From positions 7,006,001-7,070,000 of the forward strand of contig OX344753.2 of assembly GCA_947034885.2 (NCBI GenBank): a stretch of 64,000 bases of DNA, read 5' to 3'. Origin of the DNA: Thuidium tamariscinum. Taxonomy: Eukaryota; Streptophyta; Bryopsida; Hypnales; Thuidiaceae. The notes under the pieces were generated by a model. That model did no database searches. It saw only the letters and a program-made list of their open reading frames with translations, and had not been told where the DNA came from. Both the position numbers and the translations under genes were made by a program. Of this stretch, positions 1 to 12,950 are shown piece after piece (position 1 is the stretch's first letter; every line of letters starts with the position of its first letter).

Positions 1-480
1 TTGAAAGTGTACAACTCCATCTCCCTCTTTGTTGGCCCTCTTAGTTTGCTTTCAATTGTAAGATTCATTTTCCAACCTTGTCATCAATAATGTCAAAATA
101 ATCCAGAATCTATCAATAGGGACAAAAATCAACAAACGAATAAATGAATGATACACCTAGTAGAACTTCTCTAGAAAGTGAGCTTTCCTTGGGCAATGAC
201 TTTTCTAAAGCAGGGTATTGATTGCCTAGTCCCACATTATGTCCAATCCGAGACATACAAATCAAAATCCCTTGAAATTCTTGAGCATTGAGACTTGAAC
301 TACCACCAATGAAGGCTATTACTGTAGAGAAGTTCTACCCTACAAAACTGCTCTTAAGGGTGAAGATATGGTGTACGGAGAACAATGAGTTGAGCTACAA
401 GAAGACCAACATGACCACTTGTGAATCTCCTCATGGCCATTTTCGTCGTCATGGAGGACCATGTTTGCAATACTGATTGC
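1..480. other. Intergenic, no feature seen
   Basis: AT-rich sequence with no coding signal or repeat boundary that I can support. Confidence 0.5.
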
Positions 481-486
481 AGAGTC

Positions 487-558
487 TGAGGTTGCAGTTC
501 GACCTGAGGTTGCAGTTCGATCTGAGACTGCAGTTCGATCTGAAGTTGCAGTTTGATC
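487..558 (+). repeat. 18 bp tandem repeat, four copies
   Basis: Four consecutive 18 bp units read TGAGGTTGCAGTTCGACC with a few substitutions per copy. In one forward frame the unit encodes the hexapeptide LRLQFD, repeated four times in a 101-residue open frame (477-782). The rest of that frame shows no recognisable domain, so coding is unproven. The period is a multiple of three, which is compatible with either a coding repeat or chance. Confidence 0.8.
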
Positions 559-559
559 A

Positions 560-1740
560 GAAACTCAGAAGTCGGTCTTCTGCTTCCATTGGCATCGTGA
601 GATTGGCGTGCATGGATTTACTCAGCCTCCTCAGTGCGAGCTCAGCCAGCTTCCCAGTTGTGAAAGATGTAGCCCACGGATACACTGGCGATGGTTCATG
701 TACTCTGTCTGTACATCTTTCAACCCAAAATCCAATGTACTCAGTGGACACTATTTTAGTATTTCTTGTCGACGACAGTTGAGTGGCGTGGGATCTCCCC
801 CAATACTAATAAACGAAGTGGCGTCTTGTCCTCCTGTCGTTCGCTGATTGGAATACTATTTAACACCCAGTGTAGTCCAAAGGACCAAGGGATACTATAA
901 CTCCCCACCTGAGACATGTACATCCATGATCAAACGTAGTGCCGCATACCTTTTGACTTCCTGCAACATTTCGAGGATTGGCATTAATGCCATTGCGCAT
1001 CCCAATTCCCAGATCCTACTTAATTACCACAGAAGTACGGCGAACACAATTACTTCTGCCTTTTTGGTGTTGGCCTTCTGCTTCTTTCCGTTTCTTTTTC
1101 TAGAACTTCATAATCATGAGTGGGCTTCCAAACCAAAGCCTGTACCGGCACTGTGCTACTGACGGACGCCGCGTTTCCGTCCTGCCCACAACCCCAGGAT
1201 ATAATAAAACTATTTCAATATCCCATTGTTTTTTAATTTCGGAGAAACCTGTTGCTGTATCCTGATTTCCAGTGAGGTTGGCCCACTGCGCTTTGGAGTG
1301 TTGTGATTAACTTCTTCCCGGTAACCCCGCAGGGCAAGCCGAAGAGGCAGGCACACGTGCACTTGGCACCGCAACTTCGTCTTGGAGAATGGAAAAATTG
1401 CGGCATTGAAGACGTGATGGGTAGATGTCAGGCAGCTCAGGCGTGAGTGTTTTAGTTTGGTTTTCGTTATAATTCATTTCATTGCGAAATCAAGGGCACT
1501 CACAAGTCCCAACAGCTTCTACTGTAGTAAGTGAAGCCACTCCGAAGGGAGACGACTGGACAAAAGAAAGAACAACCTGGCCGATCAGTACCAGCCAGAA
1601 GGCCAAGTGGCGGACATTGTTCAACCCAGGCGAGCGTGGGTCGGTTTGGGCTGCTATTCATCAAAATCCCACCTGGAATTCACTTTCCAGAAACTCTGAG
1701 ACACAAGCCGCTGATGATTTTCACGCAGAAAAGTGAAGAT
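560..1740. other. GC-richer island, unassigned
   Basis: This stretch is richer in G, C and CpG than its surroundings. Several overlapping open frames of 60-105 codons occur on both strands (for example 848-1162 forward), but none shows a domain, a convincing start context or splice continuity. It may be a decayed gene, a transposon body or an untranslated region. I assign no product. Confidence 0.4.
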
Positions 1741-2060
1741 TTAACAGAATGCAGATCGATTGTTAACCCTAGAAGGTGGAAGCACCCACAACCATCAATA
1801 CGAGAAATTCAGCATAGATAGAGGCACCGATCTTAAGAATAATAAATAAAAAGATTTTTCAAATGTTGTACGTAATTTCTCCAATTTCTCAGAGTGTCAA
1901 CTCTTTAGACCGTTGAAATTGTTTTGTACATATACCCAAAACTGAATTGTGCAAAAATTAATAGTTAGTGAATCAAAGTTAAGAATGTGTCTTTCAAATG
2001 CATCAGCAAAAGATAGGTAAACATTTGGAAGACACATTAACTGAAGTCTTGGAATACTAT
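1741..2060 (+). repeat. Single arm of a dispersed foldback family
   Basis: The segment shares ordered blocks with both arms of the inverted repeat at 9480-10300: a TGGAAGCACCCA block, GAAATTCAGCATA, a GTAATTTCT block, a TAGACC(A/G)(C/T)TGAAA block and ACCCAAAACTGAA. Only one arm is present here. It carries no open frame of note, so it is a dispersed non-coding repeat of unknown class. Confidence 0.55.
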
Positions 2061-2821
2061 TAATTAGGTGAATTTAAGATACAAGAATAGAAACATAGAC
2101 GCTAATGGATGTTTTTAGCTTGTTGTCACTATTGCAGTAAGCTTATAGATTCAATAAAGCCCACTTCATACTACTTAAAGAAGTACACTAAGCAAGAATA
2201 GTAGGGAAATGAAGCAATAAGATTGTTCTTCATTAGATTGGTTTTAAATTAAGGTAGATAAGCCTATTGCCACCTTGATTTAGAATTTGAATATCTTGGG
2301 GCCAATTCCAAAAGGGGCACATATTTTTGAGAGGTATGTGCTTGTTTTGCAAATCAACTCCAAGAGTCATAATAATTTTGATGAATTTTTGAAGTGGTCT
2401 ACCTTGAATTTACAAAACCACATATAGAGTGGAGTCAAAAACATCCCATAAACAATCCATGACTATGTTTCTGTATATCAAATGCCATTTTCAAGTACTC
2501 ACCAATGAAGCATTGATATATTATCCCATTTTGGCATTAATGCATTGATTTGTCAAAATCCTAATTGGATATGCATATTTTCAAGACAAATTTGGTAAAT
2601 TGAATATATGGAATTGGGGTGAAAAATAGAAGACAAAATTTAGTAGGGGACAAAATTAGATTGGTCTACCACTCTACCACCCTATCTTATGGCTAAGAGT
2701 TGTCCAATGGAGAACTTCAAACATGGATGAAAAAATGACATGACTATTTATGTGGCAAACAGTATTTTTTGTAAAGGGAGTTCTCTAATCTCTAGATGTT
2801 AAGTTTCTTTGGCAAACTCAA
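2061..2821. other. Intergenic, no feature seen
   Basis: AT-rich sequence without open frames or clear repeats. Confidence 0.5.
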
Positions 2822-2949
2822 TACTAGAAGGTGTCCTATACAACTAGCCTTTGCAACTACAAATTGTCCACAATGACTCAAAATGAGTTATTGTAGACAA
2901 TTTATAGTTGCAAAAGGCTAGTTATATAAGACACATTTTTCTTCTAGTG
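2822..2949. mobile_element. CACTA-like foldback MITE, about 128 bp
   Basis: The two halves are inverted copies of each other over nearly the whole length: each reads inward through a GTGTC block, ACTAGCC, TTGCAACTA and AATTGTC towards a centre near 2885. The right end is CTTCTAGTG, the reverse complement of CACTAGAAG; the left end has decayed to TACTAGAAG. Ends of this form resemble those of the 218 bp element at 61697-61914, which has a clear 3 bp duplication. No duplication is visible here. No coding capacity. Confidence 0.65.
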
Positions 2950-3905
<956 letters not shown>

Positions 3906-5739
3906 TTTTAATTTATTTATACATGATATTATTCTTTAATTACCCTTACTCTATTTGACCATGGAAATTTGTCCAATACACTATTTAAATATTTAATTAT
4001 CCTAATTGCCAATTAGAGCATATGCCAAATCACAATTAGCTTTGCTCACAAATACTTGTAGTATGCAAGGTATGAATGGAAGTGAATGTTCCCATCTAAT
4101 TGTTTGAATTCTCAATTTGCTTGTACCAATTCTACCATCCTACCATTACTACACCTCAACAACAAATTCAAATGGACTTCATCATGCCCAATTACACAAA
4201 CCAACCACTTCACCTAGTTGATTCTCCAATTATGCACACCATTGCAAATGAATTTGGATAATTTATTACAATCAAATTCCGCCAATTTCATTAAGTAATA
4301 AGACAAAAGAAATTAAATCACTATATATGCTATTCATGCAAGTATAATGTTATCCTCGACAAGTTGACTTGGAATGAATACTAATTTATTATTAAAAACA
4401 TTTACAAGCAATTTGCAACTAACACATAATTTGCCTATTAGTAAACCACTAAATCTAATTATCCAAACAAACTTCAACATTCATGCAATTCTTTATATTG
4501 TTGACAAAACTAATAGCCTGTACACAATTAATTTGACCAAAAGAGTTCTACCCTTTCTATTTTCTACACTACCAACTTGATTTACCAACATCCATATTCT
4601 AAACTAGACCATTTGACTTCCCATGCACAATGGAGATACATATCATACAATTCTTTTTGCATTACTACTATATACAAAATTGCAAAATTAACTACCAAAG
4701 ATTCATGCAATTACACCAAGACATATAAGAATTGAATACTTGCCATCAGAGTTGTTAATTATTGATCAACAATTTTACAATTTCAAAAGTCTACTTATTA
4801 TGGTACAATCCTTAATCTTTATGCCTTCACTTTCCACTAGTCTACAAATGTACATGCAATCAAAAGACTCACTTCCATAAGTTAGTCAAAATTGGTCACT
4901 ATTGATTTCCAAATCACCAACCAATTGGACACATTCATGTAGCTCATCATCTATGCTACAAGTGAAATTCGCCCAATTTGTAATAGGCAATTTCTACTTT
5001 TAATATCAATACTAACCAATACACTACAAATCATCAAATTGCCAATACTAATTCATTAGTCAGTTCTGGCTAAGTCTAATAAGCTGCTAGCATGTTCTCA
5101 AGTACAACTAGCTTAGTTGTTGACTCCTATCAACTAAACTCAAGGATCTACAACCCTATCAATTTGCTAGCTATTATAAACCATTAGACTCTAGAATTTG
5201 CTATAACAATTCCAAACTAGTTGCCGTAAGATGATTTGCACAACAATATCAATTAAATTAAAAAATGACCCATTTATACATCCAATTCAATATCTTCTTC
5301 AATCAATTCAACAACATATAACTTATTTGTTAAGAAATCATATGAAGACAATTTGCCCAACTTCGTCATCAACTTAGCAATTTCTCTTCATCCACCTTTT
5401 TTGCCACACACCCTTCTCTAATTTGAAAACTTGATAGCAAAATCAATTTACTATCACTAATAGACATTCACACTATGCTCTCTAAGACCTCCTAATAGCA
5501 TGTAGCATCAATACAAATTAATTGATAACCTAACATATTCTACAAGAATATCTAATTTATATTTTATACAAACAAATAATTTCACAGCAATTATCCATGG
5601 CATTTAGTTCTTATACAATCACAATTACAACAATTTTAAAATAGATTTTGATTGAAGGCATACACTAATACAAGATTGTAAATGAGCCATATATATAAAT
5701 TAGACTTTTATAGGAATTGAAAACAAAAAGACAACTTGA
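3906..5739. other. Intergenic, no feature seen
   Basis: AT-rich, with A and C favoured over G on the plus strand and many scattered CAATT words. No gene or bounded element is visible. Confidence 0.5.
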
Positions 5740-5751
5740 CCTCACTAAATA

Positions 5752-5987
5752 CGGTTGCTAGTATGTGAGCATAGAAGTATGAGCTTATGAGCCTCAAAAA
5801 TGATGCACCTATAGTATAGGTGCTTATACTATAGAAACCTTCTATGATAAGAGTGTATTTATACTATAGGTACCTATATTATAGGTATTTTTACTATAAA
5901 CACCTTCAAAGATGGTAGTATATCTACTTATATACATATTAGAAGCTTACATGCTCACATGTTCATGCTCACACACTAGCATCGTTG
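5752..5987. mobile_element. Mutator-like MITE with 12 bp flanking duplication
   Basis: The flanks 5740-5751 and 5988-5999 are identical over 12 bases (CCTCACTAAATA). Between them lie diverged terminal inverted repeats beginning CGGTTGCTAGTATGTGAGCA on the left, matched by a GATGCTAGTGTGTGAGCA reading from the right. The centre holds shorter palindromes built on CTATAGTATAGG. Target duplications of about 8-12 bp suggest a Mutator-like or hAT-like mobiliser, and the long subterminal pairing favours Mutator-like. It has no coding capacity. The intact duplication implies it is fairly recent. Confidence 0.75.
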
Positions 5988-5999
5988 CCTCACTAAATA

Positions 6000-6644
6000 G
6001 CTAAATGTAGAAGACAACTTGTCCAATGTTTAATCTTGAAAGTCATCTAGCCTACTAGCCACTCTTCCAATCCTATCAACTTGTCCTTTTCAAATCTACA
6101 ATAAGGTCCTTTTTACATAAATTATCTAGCAATTTGACTTTTCAAAATTGAATTAGATTATCATGTCTAATTTTTTTTTAAAGCAAAAACACAAAAGACA
6201 AGTTGATTGAAAATTTCTATATCTACATGCATTTTGGCAAACACAACATTCCCTACATGTTCATTTTTTTTCATTTTTGAGTTGTTTTCAAAATGCAAGA
6301 CTCCCAAAAGTTGTAGCCAAATTGTCCCAACTTTTCTTGTCCTACTCTCAAGTTTTTAAAACCAAAATTTGATGTCAATAGTTCTTAAGTTTCTTATTTT
6401 CAACCTCTTCATGAAAAGGATTTGAGAAAACTTTGTTTTTTGGTCTTATTGGGTGAACACAAGCAAATGGTAATCTAATCTCCTTCATGATTGTGTAGAA
6501 TATAGATGGATCAAAAAGGGAACATAGAAGAAAAATGGTAAGACAAGGATTACATGTGATTAGATTCTATACACTTTACCCCACATGATCCTTGCTTCAT
6601 CATATTGCATGTAGCTTTCCTTCATGACCAATCCACACAAACAT
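6000..6644. other. Intergenic, no feature seen
   Basis: AT-rich DNA between two mobile elements. No open frame or repeat boundary is supported. Confidence 0.5.
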
Positions 6645-7200
6645 AGGGGTGAATGCAAGAAACACTTGTACTATTTGTTGCATTTTGTCACATCTTAGTT
6701 TTTTATTTGTTTTTTGCTTATAAATTTTGTGTTCTATCTCCAAATGACTCAAAATTTATAGGGAAGATATTCAGAACCATTATGTACCTTCTTTAATTTT
6801 TAAGGATTTTTTAAAAACAATTTACTATTTTTAAATAGCCCCAAAAATTTCTCACAATGGGTGATTTAGGGTTTTTTAGCACCATTCATCTCCAAAAAAA
6901 TAATTTTTGAGCTGAAATTTGGAGAAAATGGTCTACTAGTAGACTTATAGCTACTGTACAAAGGAATTTCAAAAATACTTATTTTTATGTGGAGTAGAAG
7001 TCCACAAAGAGAGCTTCTTTCTGCAATTCTTTCCAAAGGTATAATACATTATTTTGGTGAGTTTTTGGGTCAAATCTCATCACCAAAAAGTCTTCTCAAA
7101 TGGATTTTTTTTATATTTTTAAGAAACAATATCCTATTTTTTACAAATTAAAATGTCAAAAATTGTATTTTCTTCACCGGAACTTTGAACATAGAATTCA
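6645..7200 (+). repeat. Left arm of the GGGTGATTGC foldback family
   Basis: The segment starts with GGGTGAATGCAAGAAACAC and runs colinear with the left arm of the 1,083 bp foldback at 22225-23307, through the CTCCAAATGACTCAAAATT, TTTAGGGTTTTTTAGCAC and CTCATCACCAAAAAGTC blocks. No matching right arm follows, so this copy is one-armed. It is non-coding. Confidence 0.7.
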
Positions 7201-7221
7201 CATAGAATTCACATAGAATTC
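7189..7221 (+). repeat. Short tandem repeat ACATAGAATTC, three copies
   Basis: Three near-identical 11-12 base units in direct order. Probably a replication-slippage product. Confidence 0.6.
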
Positions 7222-9110
7222 CGTTGATATCTATGCACCAATTGTTTTGTGGTTTCTACCCTCAAATTGGAAGTTGCAAATTCATTTGAGATTCAATGTT
7301 CAAAATGTATTTTAAACTGTCTTCGACATAAAAAGATATATTGCCATAGCGTTGGTAAGGATAGTCAAAAATAGAAAAATGTACCTTAATGTGGCAACCT
7401 TCATACAACTCATTACTTTCAAGAGCTCATTAGATTTTGGCTCTTGCTCAATAGTTTTTGCTCTTATCCACATAGTGATAATTGAGTTGGTAATTGTTGT
7501 AAAAAGGAATTAGAGCAACGACCAAATAACATGCAATTCTTCTAGCCAATCTATTTCTATTTGTGACATTAGCAACATCAAAAGTATCCACAAGGACATT
7601 GAGTGCTTCAAAAATTAGAGTAGTGTAATACAGTTGAGACATTGTGATTTGGGAGTAACCTATTAAAAAAGCATCTATGTATATAGGAGAGAGATGTACC
7701 ATTACAATGTTCTTTACACCAAGCAAGGATGAAGGTGCTATTACATTGATCTACACAACTAGAGAAAGAATAAAATTATTTTCAATCGTAAAATAAGTTT
7801 CACAACAAAAATAAACAATCAAATAAATAGAATATTAGTACAATTTAGAATTGTTTCAAACAATATTGATTAGTCTTCCATAGCACATGCCTTTCAAAGC
7901 TTACCAACACTTTTATTGATGAATTAGCTTTGCAATGGCATCTACAATTAGGTCCAATAATTTCAAAAATTGTATATTGTGCCATCTAAAGAAGTTTGCA
8001 TAATATAAAACATAATAAACATTTTCATCTTGCACAATTAGCATTCAATTTTTGCATGATTCCAATTAAGCTCACCGAATTTCAATTTCAAAAAATTAGA
8101 ATTCCATTTTTGGTGAATTGTCTTATATAATATTCATCATTTTACATCATAATTGATTGAAAAACATTGGTGATGAGTCTTAAATTTGATTGCTCAAATT
8201 TGTAGAAAACATTCACATGCACATCTTCCTTTTGGCAAGTGTCTCCAAAAAGGTTTCAAAACTTCCTCTATAGAGATTTCAATGTTAGGATGACAATGCC
8301 AAAACTTTGTAAATTAACTATCTTTTTATTATAATTAGATTTTTCAATTTAACCCATTTCTTATGTTGGTTTTGTACATTATAACATAATGGTAAAAATA
8401 TTTTGCTAAAATGTGATTAAAATGTAGAAATACCTATATTTTATAAAGTTTAATCATACAACACCTTACATTGAACTCTTCATAGATCATAGTTTTGTTA
8501 ATGCTAAATGGAGTCTCTTTCTTACACAAAAAAGTATATATGGATGTTTCTTTCAACTTTGTACAATCAAATTTTAAAAATTCATTAGTAATAGTATTCA
8601 ATCAATTATCATGTAAAACCATGAATACTAAATGAAACACTTCATCAAAAATGAAATTTTACTTTTTCTAACATTCAAATTTGTTGTGCTTCATTGGATT
8701 TGTATAAGATTTGAATTTCAATAATATAAGACAAAATAATTCCAATTGTATTATGTATTATACACAAGGTAGAACCACCTATTCTAGATCAAAGAATCAT
8801 AGCCAAATTATAGGGTGAACTATTTCAAACCAAGAAAGGTGTTCAATCTTTGGACTTGCATTATTTTCTTTTTCAAAATTAGGACACATAAGGTTATGAC
8901 ACATGTCCCAAATATGTTCCAAAGTGCACAAGAAGTAGTCAGCAGAAAAGTAGTTTAGCTATGAGCCATGTTGAAAGACCCTAGACATTGGCTTGATGGG
9001 TTCAAAACAATCTTTGGCTCCAAAAATTCATATGAATTTGAATTTCACTACAATCTCAATATATCTTATAAACAAAAAATTTCTAGTGCCTCAAACTACT
9101 CCTAAGATAA
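7222..9110. other. Intergenic, one weak open frame
   Basis: Mostly AT-rich non-coding DNA. A 92-codon minus-strand frame (7448-7726) shows loose similarity of residue pattern to another at 14739-15020 (both have an L(I/V)GY-x-Q start and a VV-x-L motif near the end). I recognise no family, and coding is doubtful. Confidence 0.4.
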
Positions 9111-9127
9111 GTTTTTAGTTTGTTTTG

Positions 9128-9290
9128 TTTTATTTGTTTTGTTTGTCATGTTGAGATCTCCCAAACCATACATCCCCTAGGCATGTTTTTGGTACCATTG
9201 AAAAGCTCTTGGCAAGGAGGGGTGCACAAACTTTGTTTTGTGGCCCTCCAATTCACAATGAGAAAGTTATGGATTTTTGAGTTATTTTTG
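9128..9290 (+). repeat. Dispersed repeat, forward copy
   Basis: A block from GTTTGTCATGTTGAGATCTCC through AAAGCTCT and GGAGGGGTGCA to GAGAAAG is shared with the reverse complement of about 20065-20230. Both copies stay open in the same frame, with the common pattern FVCHVEIS then GGVH and RKL. Class unknown. Confidence 0.65.
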
Positions 9291-9479
9291 GTTCTAAAAA
9301 ATTAGACAATTATTTGTACTTATATTTTGATTGTGGCAAGGGTACATGGTACAATATTCTATTTCGAAATTGCTTAAGTCATCAGTCATAAGGTAGAAAC
9401 ATCCATTTCTGTCCATGTACCCATTCCTAAACCCTAGAGTATCACTAAATCTGTCAATAAGCATTCATTAAAGTATCCT

Positions 9480-10300
9480 ACAAATGTTCAATTCTAATTT
9501 GCTAATGCAGTTGTAAGACATATGTATAATTTTTGTTCACTAACAACCGATTTCAGTAGAGTTTAGTTTAAGGTACACCTATAGGACAGTTCCAATGGTC
9601 TAGGGAGCCAACACTTTGAAAATTTATAGAAATTACATATTGTATCCAAAAAAGTTAATTTTTTTTAACATTCATGATTTTCACTTGCTAATACTACAAA
9701 ATTATTATTTTTACAAAAAAAACTACCTCCAACTGTGTTGAATTGCTTAAACTGACAGTTTTGGGTGTTTCCACTGTAGGTGATTCTACCCTAATTCTTT
9801 AGTAGGGAGTTTCTTTAAGATTGTTGGACCTGACTGTACTATAACTAAAAGAACGTACATTACTACAAATCTTTTTAATTTTTTTTGACACAAATGAAAT
9901 GGAATTCCATTGCAGAGGAAAATAAAAATACAAAAGCGGACAGCCACAAGTGGCCCACCCGGGACTGAAAACCAACACACCCACTACAGTGGAAGCACCC
10001 AAAACCGTCCAAATAAGGAATTCAGCATAATTGGAGGGAAGTTTTCCTAAAATTGATATTTTTCTAGTATTAGCAAGTGAAAGTCATGAATATCCAAAAA
10101 GAAAAATAGAATTTTCGGACATTGTATGTAATTTCTATGTTTTTTTGAAGTGATGGCTCCCTAGACCACTGAAAGTGTGCAATAGGTGCACCCAAAACTG
10201 AACCCTGCGAAAATCAGCACTCAGCCAACCAGATTTTCCTATGTGTCCTTCAACTGTGTCAACAAATTACTTTCACACATGTGGCAAATACATTGACTGC
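9480..10300. mobile_element. Foldback element, about 320 bp arms
   Basis: The left arm (about 9480-9790) is the inverted complement of the right arm (about 9975-10300). Shared blocks in order include GGAAGCACCCAAAAC or its TGGAAACACCCAAAAC counterpart, TAGTATTAGCAAGTGAAA, ATGTAATTTCTAT, GGCTCCCTAGACCA and a GGTG(C/T)ACC block. A 180 bp spacer between the arms contains GAATTCCATTGCA and a GC-rich tail, both found again near 10410-10480. No terminal duplication or coding region is seen. It could form a long hairpin transcript. The class is unknown. Confidence 0.65.
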
Positions 10301-10319
10301 ACTCTAAGGACATATTTGA

Positions 10320-11130
10320 GTGACTCTACAATCCACTGCAAGGTACATGGGCAGGAATGGGTGTTTCTCCCTTCGCACTACAGAATTTTTTCTTTTTCTC
10401 TTCTTCAGGTACACAGATGAAAAGTGAATTCCATTGCAAAGGCGCGGCAAAATAAGGTACAAACCACCAGCCCCAGCTGGCCTGAAGGGAGACGGCAGAC
10501 GTCACAACAGAATTGGATCTATCGACGACACCCGTCCGGCCTGATCGATGAGATGGGTCCGCCCGTTTCAGTACCGTAGTCCCGGCGGTCAGGCGTGTAT
10601 AATGCGTTCCAGGAGAATGAACCATTAATAAAGATGTTCCGTACCGCTCCACATATTGACAGAATGGAAGAGCGCAGCGAGCATATCTGCAGATTCCAGA
10701 CGGTCGAAGAGAATGTTATCATTACGAAATAGAAACATGGACACCGGCCTCCACTGCTGCACAGCTCCACTCCCCACGTACCACGACGACAGTTCCTGCA
10801 TATTCCCTGAAGGAAATTAACTTTTCTTCCTGCAGGTCCATCGATGACGTACCGGCCTGACTGCAATTACTTCAGTAGGTCTGTTATTGGAGTGCCTGGT
10901 TTCTCACACCTCCGGCCTGCAGTTTCTGCTGCCATGAATGCACGTTGCAAAAGGCTGCCAATGCAACAGAGCCAGATGGTCGAGGAGTCGAGGACTCGAG
11001 GAGGCTAGCTTAGCTAGGAATTCCTGAGTGAACAGCGGCGTCGCGGCAGGCTAGGCAGGCCTTGAGTGGCCTGGGGAAGGGCAAGTGGCCACTTCCGGGA
11101 GCTCGAAGTTCAAGGAATCGATGCCCCCCA
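10320..11130 (-). other. GC-rich island with an unassigned minus-strand open frame
   Basis: This is the most CpG-rich stretch of the left half. The longest frame runs on the minus strand from 10866 to 10519 (115 codons), but it opens without an ATG and I recognise no domain. Just upstream, an ATG at 10935 begins a 22-codon frame (MAAETAGRR...) that ends before it. It could be a decayed exon, a transposon leader or an unmethylated promoter island. The block GAATTCCATTGCA near 10425 is shared with the foldback element next door. Confidence 0.35.
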
Positions 11131-11164
11131 GCAAACCGAAACGGCCAAACTTGACGATCCTGAA

Positions 11165-11600
11165 CTTTCAACCCTAATCCCAAAGACCTGAATGTTTGTT
11201 TATACCCTAAACCACAATACGTGAATGTTGATACCCTAAACCCTAAGACCTAAATGTTAACCCTGAAGCGTGCCAACGTCCATATTCTAGACGATAAATA
11301 GAGGGCTTCAAGGCCCTGTTTCATCCAATTAACTTCTCATTTATCAAATGTAATACTTGAATCTAGAAAAGACAACCTTCTTTAATGACCAAATTCATTA
11401 AATTTTGGTAAATGATATATCTGTACAAAGCTGTAAGCGAAAATGTGCAAAAATTCAAAAAAGGATTGAGATGCTTAAGGGTTAATACCCTAAACCCTAA
11501 GACTTGAATGTTTATACCCTAAACTCCAAGACCCACATGTTTATATCCTAAATCCTAAGGCCTAGATGTTTATAGCCTAAACCCTACAAAGGAAGAACAA
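11165..11600 (+). repeat. Degenerate telomere-like repeats with spacer
   Basis: Words CCCTAAACCCTAAGAC and relatives recur in two clusters (11165-11275 and 11480-11590), each usually followed by CTGAATGTTTATA or a variant, giving a loose unit of about 28 bp. The core resembles the plant telomere repeat CCCTAAA, but the copies are diverged and interrupted, so this is an interstitial array or a telomere-derived minisatellite, not a chromosome end. Confidence 0.7.
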
Positions 11601-11737
11601 ATGGCATAACCCCCTCCCGATATTTTTTTTCTACATGCAACTATAATCCCCCTAAACTTTATATTTTGAAAAAGTTTAGGGATATAGTTGCATACAAAAA
11701 AAATACTAGGATGGGGTGGATAGTTGTTCTTCTAGTG
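11582..11737. mobile_element. CACTA-like foldback MITE, about 156 bp
   Basis: The halves are inverted copies: GAAGAACAA near each end, then a short pyrimidine-rich block, a poly-T block, ATGCAACTATA and CCCTAAACTTT meeting near 11660. The right end is CACTAGAAGAACAAC when read inward. The left end is altered (CCCTACAAAGGAAGAAC) and lies against the telomere-like repeats. No clear target duplication and no coding capacity. Confidence 0.65.
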
Positions 11738-11849
11738 TTAAACCCTGGAACCCTAGTAACCCTAATCTTGTGGAATAGTAGCTATCAAAACGAAGAGGCA
11801 TGCATCAACGACACTCTTAGTCAATGAGGACTTGATTTTGTTTTTATTG

Positions 11850-12950
11850 GAAAAATTAATTTTAACCCCTAAAGGACCAAACTGTGTCTTTTGGCAACAT
11901 AGTGATTTTAGGCGGTTCATTACGGATGGAGTTTTTTCTTTTTTTTCTTTGAAATTTTTACACAATATGTGCCCAGGGAGTAGCTTTAAGGCCCAACAAT
12001 TTTCATAACTCTTGACTACATGAATAAAAATTTATGACATAATATATTGTTTTCTTTACTTGGCAGGTAATCCAGGTAGCCAAAAAAACTTCTTAAAATT
12101 TTATTTTTTTAATAAATTAAAATTTGAAATTGGTTTCTTTGATTTTTATATAAGTGAAAAGCTTTAAATCATTCCATTTTGACTAATGAGTCAAAAGTTA
12201 TGAGGATTTTTAGTTTGAGGTAGTTTGTGGCTAGTTATAGAATCTCTATAATACAAAAAAAGTTTGAAATTTTTTATTTAATTCAATTTTTAATATTTTG
12301 AAAAAAATAAAAACATTGGGTGTATATTGTTTAACACAACATTACAACCATCAAGATTGTCTTCTTTTAACTCTATAAATAATTGTTAATAATTTAGTAT
12401 TTTGGCTCATTTTAAACTTCTTTCTACTTACTATTTTTTCCTATATGTTGTACAATTCCAAATGATCTAAAAATTTTCAAGCATGTAGCCAACTTCACTT
12501 GAAGAATGAGTCCAAAGAGTTACAATCATTTTGAACATTTTTCCACACAAATATGGTCTTTTGAAGTGCAGCTGCCCGGAATTTTGTAGTGGCAAAAAAT
12601 GATTTATATTACTTAAAACACTAATATCTTGCAATCTACATGGCAGAAATTGCTGAAAATTTTTCCTCATCTTCTTAAACCCATGCTTTAAGAGATCCTA
12701 TGGTTACTTTTTTCCAAAAATGTTTTTTTTACAAATTTGGGAGTTGTCTAAAAAATAACAATTTCAAAGCGGTTTTGGTGAAAACATAGTCAAAAACCTT
12801 TTGGGGTTAACATCTTTAGTGATCAATGATAACATTATTCATACTGTACTATGTGATTTATTTTTATTTTATTTCAAACTTAGCTACTCACTATTCAATG
12901 GAAATTTTTCCCAAGGAGATTACTTGCGATTTTTAGACAACTACATGAGT
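11850..12950 (+). repeat. Tandem duplication, first unit, about 1.1 kb
   Basis: The sequence from AACCCCTAAAG (near 11867) through GTGCCC, GGAGTAGCTTTAAGGCC, GAGTCAAAAG and the long GTTAACATCTTTAGTGATC block recurs in the same order in the next unit. An inverted, more distant relative lies at 33230-33900. No coding frame is shared between the copies, so it is a non-coding repeat of unknown class. Confidence 0.8.

Noticed and set aside
487-558. CRISPR-like or regulatory repeat.
   Set aside because: The units are contiguous with no spacers, and the setting is a eukaryotic nuclear genome.
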